A model generated the notes under the pieces. It was not told the DNA's origin and did no database searches. It saw nothing but the letters and a program-made list of their open reading frames with translations. A stretch of DNA of 64,000 bases from contig NZ_MPHJ01000007.1 in NCBI RefSeq assembly GCF_001957125.1, positions 1-64,000 on the forward strand, written 5' to 3'. The position numbers and the translations under genes were made by a program. The stretch's first letter is position 1. Every line of letters begins with the position of its first letter. Of this stretch, positions 1-8,646 are shown piece by piece. Source of the DNA: Shewanella sp. UCD-KL12. Lineage in GTDB: Bacteria > Pseudomonadota > Gammaproteobacteria > Enterobacterales > Shewanellaceae.

Positions 1-30
1 TAGGTCATTTCCAGGCGCCTAATAAACGAT
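1..30 (+). repeat. Left copy of a 30-base direct repeat
   Basis: These 30 bases recur at 373-402 with one mismatch (c at 15, t in the second copy). The copy ends with stop codons and runs straight into a terminator, so it may be the 3' end of a gene lying left of the window. The origin of the duplication is unknown. Confidence 0.8.
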
Positions 31-64
31 AAATCCCCAGCACTTTGTGTTGGGGATTTTTTCG
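31..64 (+). terminator. Rho-independent terminator
   Basis: A stem of about 13 base pairs (31-43 with 47-59, one G-U pair) around a TTT loop is followed by a T tract to 62. It reads to the right and probably ends a gene left of the window. It is not repeated after the second 30-base copy at 373-402. Confidence 0.8.
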
Positions 65-372
65 TTTAACAGCTTTTGAAATGACCACTCGAACATGGGA
101 AGTAAATAGCGCATGCGAAGCATGCTTCATTTCATGTGATAGTAGGGTGACGAGCCTACGCTTATCAAGCGAAGCTTGATGTTGGCTCTGAACGCGGAGA
201 GCTTGCTCGAAGCTGGACATTGAAAGGCGCCTTTGTTGCAGGCTACAAAATAGCTTCTTCCGACGTCGGTCGATAAAGGCTCTAGCATCCTCGGTAACAG
301 CTCCTGCGTTACCCTACCTCCTGAATCCATTCAGTCGTGCATAATTGACACTTCCCACATCCATATGGGTCG
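60..372. repeat. Hairpin-rich non-coding element between direct repeats
   Basis: No convincing gene lies here; the short minus-strand frames have no ribosome site or recognisable product. The stretch holds compact hairpins with GAA loops: GCATGC-GAA-GCATGC near 111 and ATCAAGC-GAA-GCTTGAT near 165. It shares TGCTCGAAGCTG (near 206) with the intergenic region near 52319. It looks like an intergenic repeat or a remnant of a small mobile cassette. That is inference, because no transposase or standard terminal repeats are visible. Confidence 0.45.
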
Positions 373-402
373 TAGGTCATTTCCAGGTGCCTAATAAACG
401 AT
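373..402 (+). repeat. Right copy of the 30-base direct repeat
   Basis: Matches 1-30 at 29 of 30 positions and marks the right border of the hairpin-rich element. From 403 to 717 the sequence is AT-rich and I see no gene or clear signal there apart from the likely promoter region of the following EAL gene. Confidence 0.8.
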
Positions 403-717
403 TTAGATTTAGGGAACATCCGCTCCACAAGTAGTCCTGAAGGTGCTTTAACATTCTGACCATACATAACAGCATGCTAATAGTTGGAAATTTATATGCA
501 GCCTTCGTTTCGTTTAATAACCATTTTCAGCATCTAGTTTGCTTGATGATTTTGGTTTGTTTGTAGGTTTATACAGGTTCATATAGTCACTGACTCTGAG
601 CAGTTAATTTGTAGCATGGTTTTTATTTATTAAATTATGTATCTTGCTGATGATGGGCTTGTTAACATTTATCTTTATTGATGAAATGGGATTTCATTAC
701 TTTTACTACATTTTGAG

Positions 718-3279
718 TTGCCAATATCTATTCTTGTCCTCTCTATGTCTATCTGGGTGCTTATTAACTTGTTGAAGATTCGTCGGCCATCTTTGGTTTA
801 TGTTGTTCCTGCTTTAGCATTTTTGCTCTACTTCTGTCTGATGTCGGCAGAGTACTTTTATGCACGTGATGAAAGCCGTACTCAGGCTGTTGTTGAAACA
901 ATGGAGCGGATTGATAAGCACCTACTTAGAATGCAGCATATTGTTGAGCTTGCTATGAGCGAGCAAGATTCTAATAGGGTTGAGGAGGAGGTCTCACTGG
1001 CAGCTATAGATCTAGAGGTAATGGTCTATACGGTGTTACAGCAAAATAGTGAAATTCGTTTCGCAAACCATCTTGTCTGGCGTGGAAGTTCCGCAAAGCT
1101 TGTTATCGATGGTTACGACTCATCGATGCATGAACAGGCCTCTTTACAGGGCGACTCTCTTACCTATTTTAACCAATCAAGACTATCTATCCAGGCATAC
1201 TCTCCGCTTACCATTACCTCTGACATGCTAATTGATAGTAATAACATTATATATTTAGAATATGATGTATCCCCTCTTTTAACTAAAGTCGACAAGCGAG
1301 TTTTACAGAGTGCTATCCGTTCATGGGGAGTGACTTTCATTGGCTTGCTCTTGTTCCTTGTGTTTTATCATATCTATTTGATTAGACCGCTTCGCCTTAT
1401 GGCAAAGCAAGCTAGTTTAGTCAGCCATGATAAGCCTCGCCGAATTGGTGCTAGTTCTGATTGGCACCTTTCCTCTGTGAATGTTGCTTTTAGCGAGTTA
1501 GAGGCGATTAAGAGTCATCTCATCAATTTTTATGACAAGCTAGAGCGCAGTGAGAAGCAGCTAAATGATAGTCAGCAGCGTTGGCTATTTGCTATTGAAG
1601 TCTCTAGAAATGGTATCTGGGATTGGAACTTTGCTAGCGGGGAAGTTTTCTTATCTGATCGCTGGAAAGAGATGCTTGGCTATAACAGTGATGAGCTAGC
1701 TAGTGAGTTATCGACTTGGGAGTCATTGCTGCACCCGGAAGATAAAGCTGATGCGTTAAACACGCTAAATCAATATTTGAATAATGAGCTAGACGAATTT
1801 GAAAGTGTCCATCGTCTTAAACATAAAAATGGTCACTACATCTGGGTGTTAGACCGAGGCATGGTCGTTGAGTGGGATGAGCAAGGTAAAGCCATTCGAA
1901 TGATTGGTACTCACGCTGACGTTTCAAATGAAGTCAGGAATAAGCAGGCTGTTATTCATCAAGCTAAGCATGATCTGCTTACCGACCTGCCTAATCGTAG
2001 CTGTCTACTCGATGAACTTTATTCTCTGAAGGAAAACCATCAGCATGCTTCCGCAGGCATATACCTGATTGGCTTGGATAACTTTAAGCTAATTAATGAA
2101 GCGTTAGGCCACCATCATGGTGATCGATTGTTGATCCAACTCGCCGCGCGTCTCTCTAGTTACTTTTCAAGTAATGCCTTAGTTGCAAGACTTGGAGCCG
2201 ATGAGTTTGTCGTGTTAACTAAGAATCTATCTGATGATAGTAATACCGCGAGGCGTCACGTGCACGCTCTTGCCAGTCAGATACGTCAAATCATTGCTCG
2301 CAGTTTTAATATCAATAACCAGTCTATCGCTGTTTCTGCCAGTGTTGGAGCCTGCTTTATTGAGCAGTCGATTCAAATATCTCCAGAGCAGATAATTAAG
2401 CAGGCTGGTGTTGCTATGCAACAGGTTAAGGATAGGGGAAGAGATGGATACTTACTTTATACCGCTGAGATGGAGGAGGTCGCTCAACATAGTTTATTTA
2501 TTCAAAGTGAGCTAAGAGGGGCTATTGCTGCCAAACAGCTTTCACTCATGTATCAGCCCATTATTGATCGAAACGGTACTGTCGTTTCAGCTGAAGCACT
2601 GTTGAGATGGCACCACCCTGAGATGGGGAATATCTCGCCAGCCACTTTTATTCCATTAGCAGAAGGGAGTGCTTTAATTGAAGAGCTGGGGCGCTGGGTT
2701 CTTATAGAGACTTGTGACTTTATTAAGCGATTAGAGCACAAAGCATTACAACTAGATGCTGTTGCGATAAATGTTAGTGCCAGACAGTTTAATCAGGAGG
2801 AGTTTGTCGATGGACTTTTCAAACATATTGCCGAGCATGGCGTTCATGCTAAAACCATCGAACTAGAGCTTACTGAGTATGCTTTACTCAATAATTTGGC
2901 TTCGGTTAAGCAGGTAATGCTGCGGCTAAAGCAGGCCGGTATATCAATTGCTATTGATGATTTTGGTACTGGCTATAGCTCTTTAAGCTACTTGCAGAGT
3001 ATACCGCTTTCTAGATTAAAGATTGATGCCAGCTTTGTCAGTGAAATCGGTAAGAACAGCTCATCAAATGCCATTGTTAAAGCAATCATAGATATGGCGC
3101 ACGCATTAAATTTGCAAGTTGTCGCAGAGGGGGTAGAGACTCAGGCACAATATGAATTTTTAATGCATGAAGGATGCGATAAGTTCCAAGGTTACCTTTT
3201 TTCTAGGCCACTAACAGAGGCTGATTTTATTGGTTTTATAGCCTCCGCTCCCACAAAAAAGTTAATGTCTGTCAGTTAA
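718..3279 (+). CDS. Membrane PAS-GGDEF-EAL cyclic-di-GMP enzyme
   Basis: Predicted inner-membrane protein that makes or breaks cyclic di-GMP. Hydrophobic segments at about 5-19, 26-44 and 203-222 frame a periplasmic sensor region, followed by a HAMP-like linker, a PAS domain (about 285-405), a GGDEF domain and an EAL domain. The GGDEF signature reads GADEF near residue 492, so cyclase activity is doubtful. The EAL domain keeps EAL near 626, ELTE, DDFGTGYSS near 747 and AEGVET, so phosphodiesterase activity is likely. The start is a TTG without a strong ribosome site; an ATG at 745 is the alternative. Its place beside the lateral flagellar genes suggests a role in the swim or swarm versus attach decision, which is inference. 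Confidence 0.85.
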   Translation: MPISILVLSMSIWVLINLLKIRRPSLVYVVPALAFLLYFCLMSAEYFYARDESRTQAVVETMERIDKHLLRMQHIVELAMSEQDSNRVEEEVSLAAIDLEVMVYTVLQQNSEIRFANHLVWRGSSAKLVIDGYDSSMHEQASLQGDSLTYFNQSRLSIQAYSPLTITSDMLIDSNNIIYLEYDVSPLLTKVDKRVLQSAIRSWGVTFIGLLLFLVFYHIYLIRPLRLMAKQASLVSHDKPRRIGASSDWHLSSVNVAFSELEAIKSHLINFYDKLERSEKQLNDSQQRWLFAIEVSRNGIWDWNFASGEVFLSDRWKEMLGYNSDELASELSTWESLLHPEDKADALNTLNQYLNNELDEFESVHRLKHKNGHYIWVLDRGMVVEWDEQGKAIRMIGTHADVSNEVRNKQAVIHQAKHDLLTDLPNRSCLLDELYSLKENHQHASAGIYLIGLDNFKLINEALGHHHGDRLLIQLAARLSSYFSSNALVARLGADEFVVLTKNLSDDSNTARRHVHALASQIRQIIARSFNINNQSIAVSASVGACFIEQSIQISPEQIIKQAGVAMQQVKDRGRDGYLLYTAEMEEVAQHSLFIQSELRGAIAAKQLSLMYQPIIDRNGTVVSAEALLRWHHPEMGNISPATFIPLAEGSALIEELGRWVLIETCDFIKRLEHKALQLDAVAINVSARQFNQEEFVDGLFKHIAEHGVHAKTIELELTEYALLNNLASVKQVMLRLKQAGISIAIDDFGTGYSSLSYLQSIPLSRLKIDASFVSEIGKNSSSNAIVKAIIDMAHALNLQVVAEGVETQAQYEFLMHEGCDKFQGYLFSRPLTEADFIGFIASAPTKKLMSVS

Positions 3280-3341
3280 GCTTCACTATTTTTAGGCCTG
3301 TATTTAGCGCTACTTTTAGTGGGAAGATGATTCGTCTTTGC

Positions 3342-3626
3342 TTAAAAGAAGAAAAAATAACTCATTAAAACAAAAGAGAATAAAGCACCAGCTATCACCG
3401 GGTAGATCAAATAACTATCTCCAGAACGCCTGGCTCTACGGTAGCAGAGGTTAACCAAAATAAGGTTAAATAGGGTGAGCATTATAGATGCTACGGCACC
3501 ATGGCGAAATGTCATATGCTTTATCTCTGTCGAGATATACAACAAGATAAACCAGTCTAGCAGTATGAGGTACAAAAAGAGCTTTTGTAGACCATCAGGT
3601 CCTTTTCGCCGATAGATGCGTTCCAT
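3342..3626 (-). CDS. Small three-helix membrane protein, unknown function
   Basis: I do not recognise this 94-residue protein. It has a basic N terminus (MERIYRRKGPDG) and three hydrophobic segments at about 15-33, 43-61 and 74-94, ending in a run of phenylalanines. AGAGGT lies a good distance before the ATG, which supports translation. It follows the PilZ-like gene by 49 bases on the same strand and may be the last gene of the lateral flagellar motor operon. It could equally be an unrelated gene at the edge of the cluster. Confidence 0.6.
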   Translation of the reverse strand: MERIYRRKGPDGLQKLFLYLILLDWFILLYISTEIKHMTFRHGAVASIMLTLFNLILVNLCYRRARRSGDSYLIYPVIAGALFSFVLMSYFFFF

Positions 3627-3675
3627 GGAAACCTCTAAAAAAATCGCAGTTCAATCAGGGTTGAGTTAGATTGAG

Positions 3676-4110
3676 CTAGATACTGGCTGGGGTGTATGTA
3701 TTTTTCTTGGTGATAAGATTAATCATGTTGATGATCTCATTTTCATCCTGAGTAACCCACTTAGCACCTGAAAAATGCAGCTTGTTGTTCACAGGCCAAC
3801 TCCTTGCTACTTCAAGCTTGAGGCGCTGGCCTTGAAACTCTATGATTATTGACCTGCCGACAGTTAGCCTAGTTGCAGATAGTAGTCCCGCACCACCTAG
3901 CCCTATATTTTTGATATTAGCTATTCCCAACCTCTGCTTTCGCCACCAATTGTCCGCATAGAGTTCAACCGTCACGCCATCGCAGGCAAGCGCCAGAGAC
4001 TCATCACCTGTCTCTCTTAGGTTTATGCGCAAGTATTGTCGATGCTCATGATTGGGCAATTCATTTGCTTGCTTTTTTTCGGCTGGAATAAACTCTTCAA
4101 AATGACTCAT
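3676..4110 (-). CDS. PilZ-like protein coupled to the lateral stator gene
   Basis: About 144 residues with a PilZ-type pattern: an RxxxR box (RQYLR) followed by NIGLGG in place of the usual D/N-x-S-x-x-G, so the serine is missing and cyclic di-GMP binding may be altered. I chose the ATG at 4110 because it forms an ATGA overlap with the lafU stop codon; an upstream ATG at 4122 is possible. Translational coupling to lafU suggests it acts on the lateral motor, as YcgR-type PilZ proteins do on enteric motors. Function is inferred from the motif and context. Confidence 0.75.
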   Translation of the reverse strand: MSHFEEFIPAEKKQANELPNHEHRQYLRINLRETGDESLALACDGVTVELYADNWWRKQRLGIANIKNIGLGGAGLLSATRLTVGRSIIIEFQGQRLKLEVARSWPVNNKLHFSGAKWVTQDENEIINMINLITKKNTYTPASI

Positions 4111-5117
4111 GGAGTTGTCCATTGCTCTGGATAACGAGTACGAGGTTGGTTATCCATTGCAGCTTGTTGCGCCTGAGTGAGTCTGGCGTCCTCCTTCGGT
4201 GGCTTACTTGGAAGTCCTGCCATCTCTCTTATTTGTGACTCCGTTGAGCTGGTTAGTACTAACATTTCGATGCGTCTATTAGCTGCCGCCGCTGGGTCGT
4301 CAGTGATATAAGGTACCTGATCGGCCATTCCGGTGACTTGAATGACTTGATCGCGTTTCACTCCTGCATATTCCAATACCCGTCTTGCAAGCAGTGCCCG
4401 TTGGCTAGACAGTTCCCAGTTGGTAAATGTTTTTCCAGCATATGGGGTAGAGTCTGTATGGCCCGATATGCTGATCTTATTTTCGACCTTACCCAGAAGC
4501 GGCCCTAGTGCCATAAGTAGATCTTCAAAATATGGTTTCATATCAGAACTACCTCGGGTAAACATAAACTGGTGAATGTTGTCGTGTACAAGGATCCTGA
4601 TACCTTGGGGAACGACCTTTATTTCAACATTGGCGCTGAGGTTAACCTGATCAATGACCTTGTTGACCTCTCTAGCTAGAAACTCTAGCTGTGATTGAGT
4701 TTCAAACTGCCCTGGTACCAACGAGTTTAGCTCAGGGCCTTTACCTGCTTTAGGGTTATCTTCACCTGCCGGTATATGGTTGTGCATTGCTGGCCCGGCT
4801 CTGTCCACTCCCGTTCCCGTCGCGGGAATTATGGCTTGTTGCAGTGCAACAGAGCCCTGAAGATCGATCATCGACGGAGACTGAGAAAGATCGAACGGAT
4901 TTATTGAACCCGATGCAAACATATCGCCGTTGAGATACTGAACTATCATAGTTCGCTCTTGTTGGTCGGCAATTTGTAAGATCCACAGCACCATAAAGAG
5001 TGCCATCATGGCTAAGGTGAAGTCGGCAAATGCAACTTTCCAAGCGCCCCCGTGGGAGCCTTTGGATTTGCTACGTTTACGTCTTTTGATCACTAGTGGC
5101 TCATTTTTTATTGCCAT
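4107..5117 (-). CDS. lafU: Lateral flagellar stator protein LafU (MotB type)
   Basis: Stator subunit that anchors the lateral motor to peptidoglycan. A basic N terminus is followed by one membrane helix containing AFADF, whose aspartate is residue 32, the position of the proton-binding Asp32 of E. coli MotB. The C-terminal OmpA-like domain carries the peptidoglycan-binding signature ISGHTDSTPY and NRRIEMLV. Length (336) fits the family. The start overlaps the lafT stop (TAATG) and the stop overlaps the PilZ-like gene (ATGA), so all three are translationally coupled. The helix resembles proton-driven rather than sodium-driven stators. Confidence 0.95.
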   Translation of the reverse strand: MAIKNEPLVIKRRKRSKSKGSHGGAWKVAFADFTLAMMALFMVLWILQIADQQERTMIVQYLNGDMFASGSINPFDLSQSPSMIDLQGSVALQQAIIPATGTGVDRAGPAMHNHIPAGEDNPKAGKGPELNSLVPGQFETQSQLEFLAREVNKVIDQVNLSANVEIKVVPQGIRILVHDNIHQFMFTRGSSDMKPYFEDLLMALGPLLGKVENKISISGHTDSTPYAGKTFTNWELSSQRALLARRVLEYAGVKRDQVIQVTGMADQVPYITDDPAAAANRRIEMLVLTSSTESQIREMAGLPSKPPKEDARLTQAQQAAMDNQPRTRYPEQWTTP

Positions 5118-5974
5118 TAGCTTTTCTGCTCCACCATCCAGCGTTCAAGTTCGACAAAGCTAGGTCTGTTTTCACTCTGTATCTGCTTTCTTCCGGCGTC
5201 TATGGCTAGCATGGGGGGTTTGCCTTTAGAGAAGGCCGTTAAAATGGCTGCAACACAGCGTAGTTGAGCGGATTTTCTTTCGACCAAATGCTCCAGCGCC
5301 TTAGAGACAGGTTCAAATAAGCAGTAACAAGCAAAAATACCAATAAAAGTCCCCACCAAAGCCGCTGCTACTTTAACGCCTATCATAGTGATGGGACCAT
5401 CGATGCTGGACATGGTGATAATAATTCCCATCACAGCGGCAAGAATACCAAAGCCTGGCATAGCTTCTGCAACTCTGGCTAGCGCATGCGAAGGCCTCAT
5501 GCGGTCCTCTTCGATACGATAGATCTCCTCCTCTAAAATATGCTCAAGGTCATGGGGAGATATTTTTCCGATAGATTGCAGACGTAGGTTATCGATTAAA
5601 AATTGCAGCACATTAGGGTGTTCTAGCACTGTGGGATACATTAGAAACAGTGAACTCTCTCTTGGCTTCTCGACATGCTCATCGAGTACTTTAAGCCCTT
5701 GAGATTGGATTTGGTTCATCAACATTCCCATCAAACCAAAGAGTTGAGGGTAAAGCTCAGGATCCTCTTTTTCGATTGAGATAAGCTCTTTTAGCTGAAT
5801 GAGCATCTCTTCAAGGACTGCTCTAGGGTTAGCGATTATCAAGGCCCCAGAGCCGGCGCCAAATATGATAAGAATCTCAGCGGGCTGCCAAAGTGAGCTT
5901 AGGTTACCCCCTGCCCAGACATAACCCCCAAAGACCGACAATAGAATGATGACTAGCCCTAAAATCTTACTCAT
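5117..5974 (-). CDS. lafT: Lateral flagellar stator protein LafT (MotA type)
   Basis: Ion-channel stator subunit, 285 residues, with four membrane segments: near residues 3-21, 33-51, and the pair around 175-195 and 200-220. The large cytoplasmic loop holds RMRPSHALARVAEAMPGFGI, the MotA region that contacts FliG and carries a conserved proline. It lies 15 bases after lafS and overlaps lafU by one base. It pairs with LafU to power the lateral flagellum, probably with protons. Confidence 0.95.
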   Translation of the reverse strand: MSKILGLVIILLSVFGGYVWAGGNLSSLWQPAEILIIFGAGSGALIIANPRAVLEEMLIQLKELISIEKEDPELYPQLFGLMGMLMNQIQSQGLKVLDEHVEKPRESSLFLMYPTVLEHPNVLQFLIDNLRLQSIGKISPHDLEHILEEEIYRIEEDRMRPSHALARVAEAMPGFGILAAVMGIIITMSSIDGPITMIGVKVAAALVGTFIGIFACYCLFEPVSKALEHLVERKSAQLRCVAAILTAFSKGKPPMLAIDAGRKQIQSENRPSFVELERWMVEQKS

Positions 5975-5989
5975 GTTTCCTTACCTATA

Positions 5990-6712
5990 TTACCTTTCCC
6001 ACTGTTGGTAGATCTCCTGAAGGTGTTTGACTGCCAGTTTATGTAGTTGGCAGATCCGCGTTTCAGTTAACCCTAGGGTTCCGGCAATCTCTTTTAAATT
6101 GAGTTCATGTTGATAATAAAGCGACAGGATCACCTGTTCTCTTTTGCTTAATTTCGATATTGCCTTCATTAATGTCTGTTTGGATGAAAATTGTTCAATA
6201 GCATTAACGTTATCGGAGAAGTGACTACCAGCACTTAGCATGTCATCTAAGCTTTTCATTGATTCAGATTGAGAGGCGTACAGGCGGTCACGATACTGCT
6301 CTCTCGTTATTCCCATGGTCTGGGCAACCTCTATATCGGTGGGGTCCCGCCCCAGCTTGCGCATCAACTTACGTACGACATCATTCAGTTCGTGTGCTTG
6401 CTGCCTTACAGGTCGAGGGCGCCAGTCTTGTCGTCTTAATTCGTCAAGAATAGCGCCTCGGATCCTCTGACCTGCAAATGAGATAAAGCCGTTATCAAAC
6501 TCGCCAGGATAGCGTCTCGATGATTCAAGCAGCGCCATCATGCCAATCTGCTCCATGTCTTCAATGGCTAATGCAGCGCCACAGTGACTACGTAACTGAG
6601 ATACAGAGCGTTTGACCAGTGGTAGGTACTGCTTCATTACTTGACTCTCACTGAGCCTGTTGATTGCTTTATCTTCAAATGATTCTTGGTATGCGAGTTG
6701 GCCAGAGTTCAT
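5990..6712 (-). CDS. lafS: Lateral flagellar sigma-28 factor LafS (FliA type)
   Basis: Alternative sigma factor for late lateral flagellar genes, 240 residues. Region 2 is seen around VKRSVSQLRSHCGAALAIED and FISFAGQRIRGAILDELRRQ, and the region 4 helix-turn-helix near the C terminus (LNLKEIAGTLGLTETRICQL). AGGAAG precedes the ATG at the usual spacing. Its anti-sigma partner should be FlgM at 22972. A sigma-28-like promoter precedes lafA. It is embedded in the fliD to lafU operon, so it may also be under its own control. Confidence 0.95.
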   Translation of the reverse strand: MNSGQLAYQESFEDKAINRLSESQVMKQYLPLVKRSVSQLRSHCGAALAIEDMEQIGMMALLESSRRYPGEFDNGFISFAGQRIRGAILDELRRQDWRPRPVRQQAHELNDVVRKLMRKLGRDPTDIEVAQTMGITREQYRDRLYASQSESMKSLDDMLSAGSHFSDNVNAIEQFSSKQTLMKAISKLSKREQVILSLYYQHELNLKEIAGTLGLTETRICQLHKLAVKHLQEIYQQWER

Positions 6713-6723
6713 GATGTCGCTTC

Positions 6724-7182
6724 CTACTGTATAACCATGCGAGTAAATAGCACTTCATCGAGTTCTATTTCATAGTTGTTCTCTTTAAGTACGTCAGAAA
6801 GTAGCGTCAAGGCTTCTAGCTGTAATCCTTCGAGCTGGTTGGAATCGTTTAACTGATTAAAGTGTTTACGAGAAAACATCTTCATCAGTGAGTTTCTGAC
6901 AAGAGGATCTGCTTCTGAAAGTGTCTTGGTGACATCTGGTGAACTGCTCTTTAGAGCAAGCTCCAGTAGCAAGTAGTGGGGGAATTTGTCTCCAGGCACA
7001 GAGATTACAAAGCGATCTAATGGGTAGAATTTTGCACTGTTATCCTGAGTTTCTTTCGGAATAAATGGGCCTCCGATGATACTTGGAGATTGCCAACCAA
7101 CCCAAAATATTGAGGCTGTCCAAAGGATAAGAAAAAGTAAGATTGTTATTTTTTTACTCATACTGCTATTACCAAAAGCCAT
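6724..7182 (-). CDS. fliL: FliL-like basal body protein (LafF)
   Basis: Bitopic membrane protein of 152 residues with one N-terminal helix (about 11-28) and a periplasmic domain, as in FliL, which supports stator function. AGGAG lies eight bases before the first ATG. It sits between lafE and lafS, the position of lafF in Vibrio lateral flagellar clusters. Sequence similarity to FliL is weak by eye, so the name rests on length, topology and position. Confidence 0.8.
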   Translation of the reverse strand: MAFGNSSMSKKITILLFLILWTASIFWVGWQSPSIIGGPFIPKETQDNSAKFYPLDRFVISVPGDKFPHYLLLELALKSSSPDVTKTLSEADPLVRNSLMKMFSRKHFNQLNDSNQLEGLQLEALTLLSDVLKENNYEIELDEVLFTRMVIQ

Positions 7183-7196
7183 TGGCTTACTCCTAG

Positions 7197-8330
7197 TTAG
7201 GCTAATAGATCTATTTGATTGCTGATCTGCTGCTTGTCTTGTTGGGGGGATTCAGGCTCAAGCATCTCTATTTGATGATCCGCTATCACACTTGCTTGCC
7301 GCTCATCGGGCTGTCGCTCTTTTTCACCTTGGCCGATATCGAGTTCAATCTGTCCGCCATGATCCATCGCTAATTCCTCACGGAGACGTTCAAGCCCTGT
7401 TAGCAGCGAATCTCTAACATTGGGATTGGCCGCATGCATCTGAATATGTAAACGATCGCCATCGAGACGGATATTGAGTTCAACCTTGCCTAAAGAGGGA
7501 GGGTCAAGCCTAAGCTCGGCTTGCTTAATCTTTTGATCGATCTGAAATCTCAGCTGCTCTCTTAGTGGAGTGAGCATCTCCTGTGCCTGCTGAGCTAAAG
7601 GTGCAGCGGTTGAAACTGAAACCGGTCCCCACTGGCTCACAGCAGCTTGGGCTCTAGTGGTCGTTGTAATCGCGACCGTCGCGGGATCTGTGTCTGGAAT
7701 TTGGTTATTTACCTGTAGTATCTGATTTAGCATCAAGTTCGCTTGAGGGTTGATATCCCCTTTAAGTGCATTGCCTACACCTGTGGCAACTTGGTTCGAT
7801 ACAGGCTGTGCCATTGTTGATAATTGGCTCTGTTTTGAGGCTTGAAACGTGGTTTTGGGATCTTGATTACTCAACTGCTGCTCTGTGAGCGTATTAGAAT
7901 GGTTGAGTCGTATTGATTCGGGCAAACCTCTATCGATAACTTTCGCAAGCTTAGGGTCAATAGCCCCTACTATTTGGCTGAGGTCATTTGTATAAGCGCG
8001 CTCAGAAGACAGTGGCTTGGCTAACTCTAAGTTGATGAGCTTGCTAGGTTCATAAGCCTTTGCTTCAAGATTCTTATCCAGACTGGCTGAGCTAAATGTA
8101 GCTTCAGCACCTAAGCGGGTTTGTAACTTGCCGATATGCGCTTCAAGGGATTGTGGCGTTGAAGTACCTGCTGTGGTCAGCGCCTGTAATTGTGGAAGGC
8201 TTGCCGATGCATAAACAGAGAATTCACTCTGTTCGAGTGACAACAGGTCCTCTGTAGCATCAGTAATGCTTTGCTCTGACTTCTTTGAATTGTGGGGCGT
8301 AGCAGCTAGATCTATCGTACTAGATATCAT
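7197..8330 (-). CDS. fliK: Hook-length control protein (FliK type, LafE)
   Basis: Secreted ruler that sets hook length and switches export specificity. The long N-terminal part is low in conservation and rich in Gln, Ser and Thr; the C-terminal domain near residues 260-330 (ELRLDPPSLGKVELNIRLDG) is the typical FliK hook-length domain. The ATG at 8330 is preferred over the GTG at 8342 because GGGG lies seven bases upstream of it. The gene overlaps the end of the fliT-like gene by 11 bases. Confidence 0.9.
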   Translation of the reverse strand: MISSTIDLAATPHNSKKSEQSITDATEDLLSLEQSEFSVYASASLPQLQALTTAGTSTPQSLEAHIGKLQTRLGAEATFSSASLDKNLEAKAYEPSKLINLELAKPLSSERAYTNDLSQIVGAIDPKLAKVIDRGLPESIRLNHSNTLTEQQLSNQDPKTTFQASKQSQLSTMAQPVSNQVATGVGNALKGDINPQANLMLNQILQVNNQIPDTDPATVAITTTTRAQAAVSQWGPVSVSTAAPLAQQAQEMLTPLREQLRFQIDQKIKQAELRLDPPSLGKVELNIRLDGDRLHIQMHAANPNVRDSLLTGLERLREELAMDHGGQIELDIGQGEKERQPDERQASVIADHQIEMLEPESPQQDKQQISNQIDLLA

Positions 8331-8646
8331 CACTTTCCCCACTTAGGCTGGTCAGTTGGTATGCTGCTAATCCATCCTGTTGGCTTTTGAATTGCTTCAT
8401 TTCGATTTCCAATTTATCTTTATCTTGCTTAAGCTGAGAAAGAACGAGAGCATGGGTTTTAGCCAAAGCTTGTCTAGCAGCAAATTGGGCTCGACTCTTA
8501 GCCTTTCCTTCACTGGTAAGTGCCGTAATCATCAGCTCGTTGATCTTAATAACCTTGTCCCAGTCCTTTGACTTAGCATGTTTTAAAAGGGCATGTTCAA
8601 ACTGTCCCCACTGCTCAATTGAGATTTGCCCAACCTTCTCTGACAT
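8320..8646 (-). CDS. FliT-like flagellar chaperone (LafD)
   Basis: A 108-residue, mostly helical, charged protein with no membrane segment. Its position after fliS and its size fit FliT/LafD, the chaperone for the filament cap protein. Direct sequence similarity is hard to judge, so the assignment is mainly positional. Its start lies inside fliS (32-base overlap) and its end overlaps fliK, indicating tight coupling. Confidence 0.75.
   Translation of the reverse strand: MSEKVGQISIEQWGQFEHALLKHAKSKDWDKVIKINELMITALTSEGKAKSRAQFAARQALAKTHALVLSQLKQDKDKLEIEMKQFKSQQDGLAAYQLTSLSGESDDI

Noticed and set aside
5..330. Two short minus-strand reading frames (71 and 67 codons)
   Set aside because: They lie in hairpin-rich repeat DNA, overlap each other, lack ribosome sites and give no recognisable protein.
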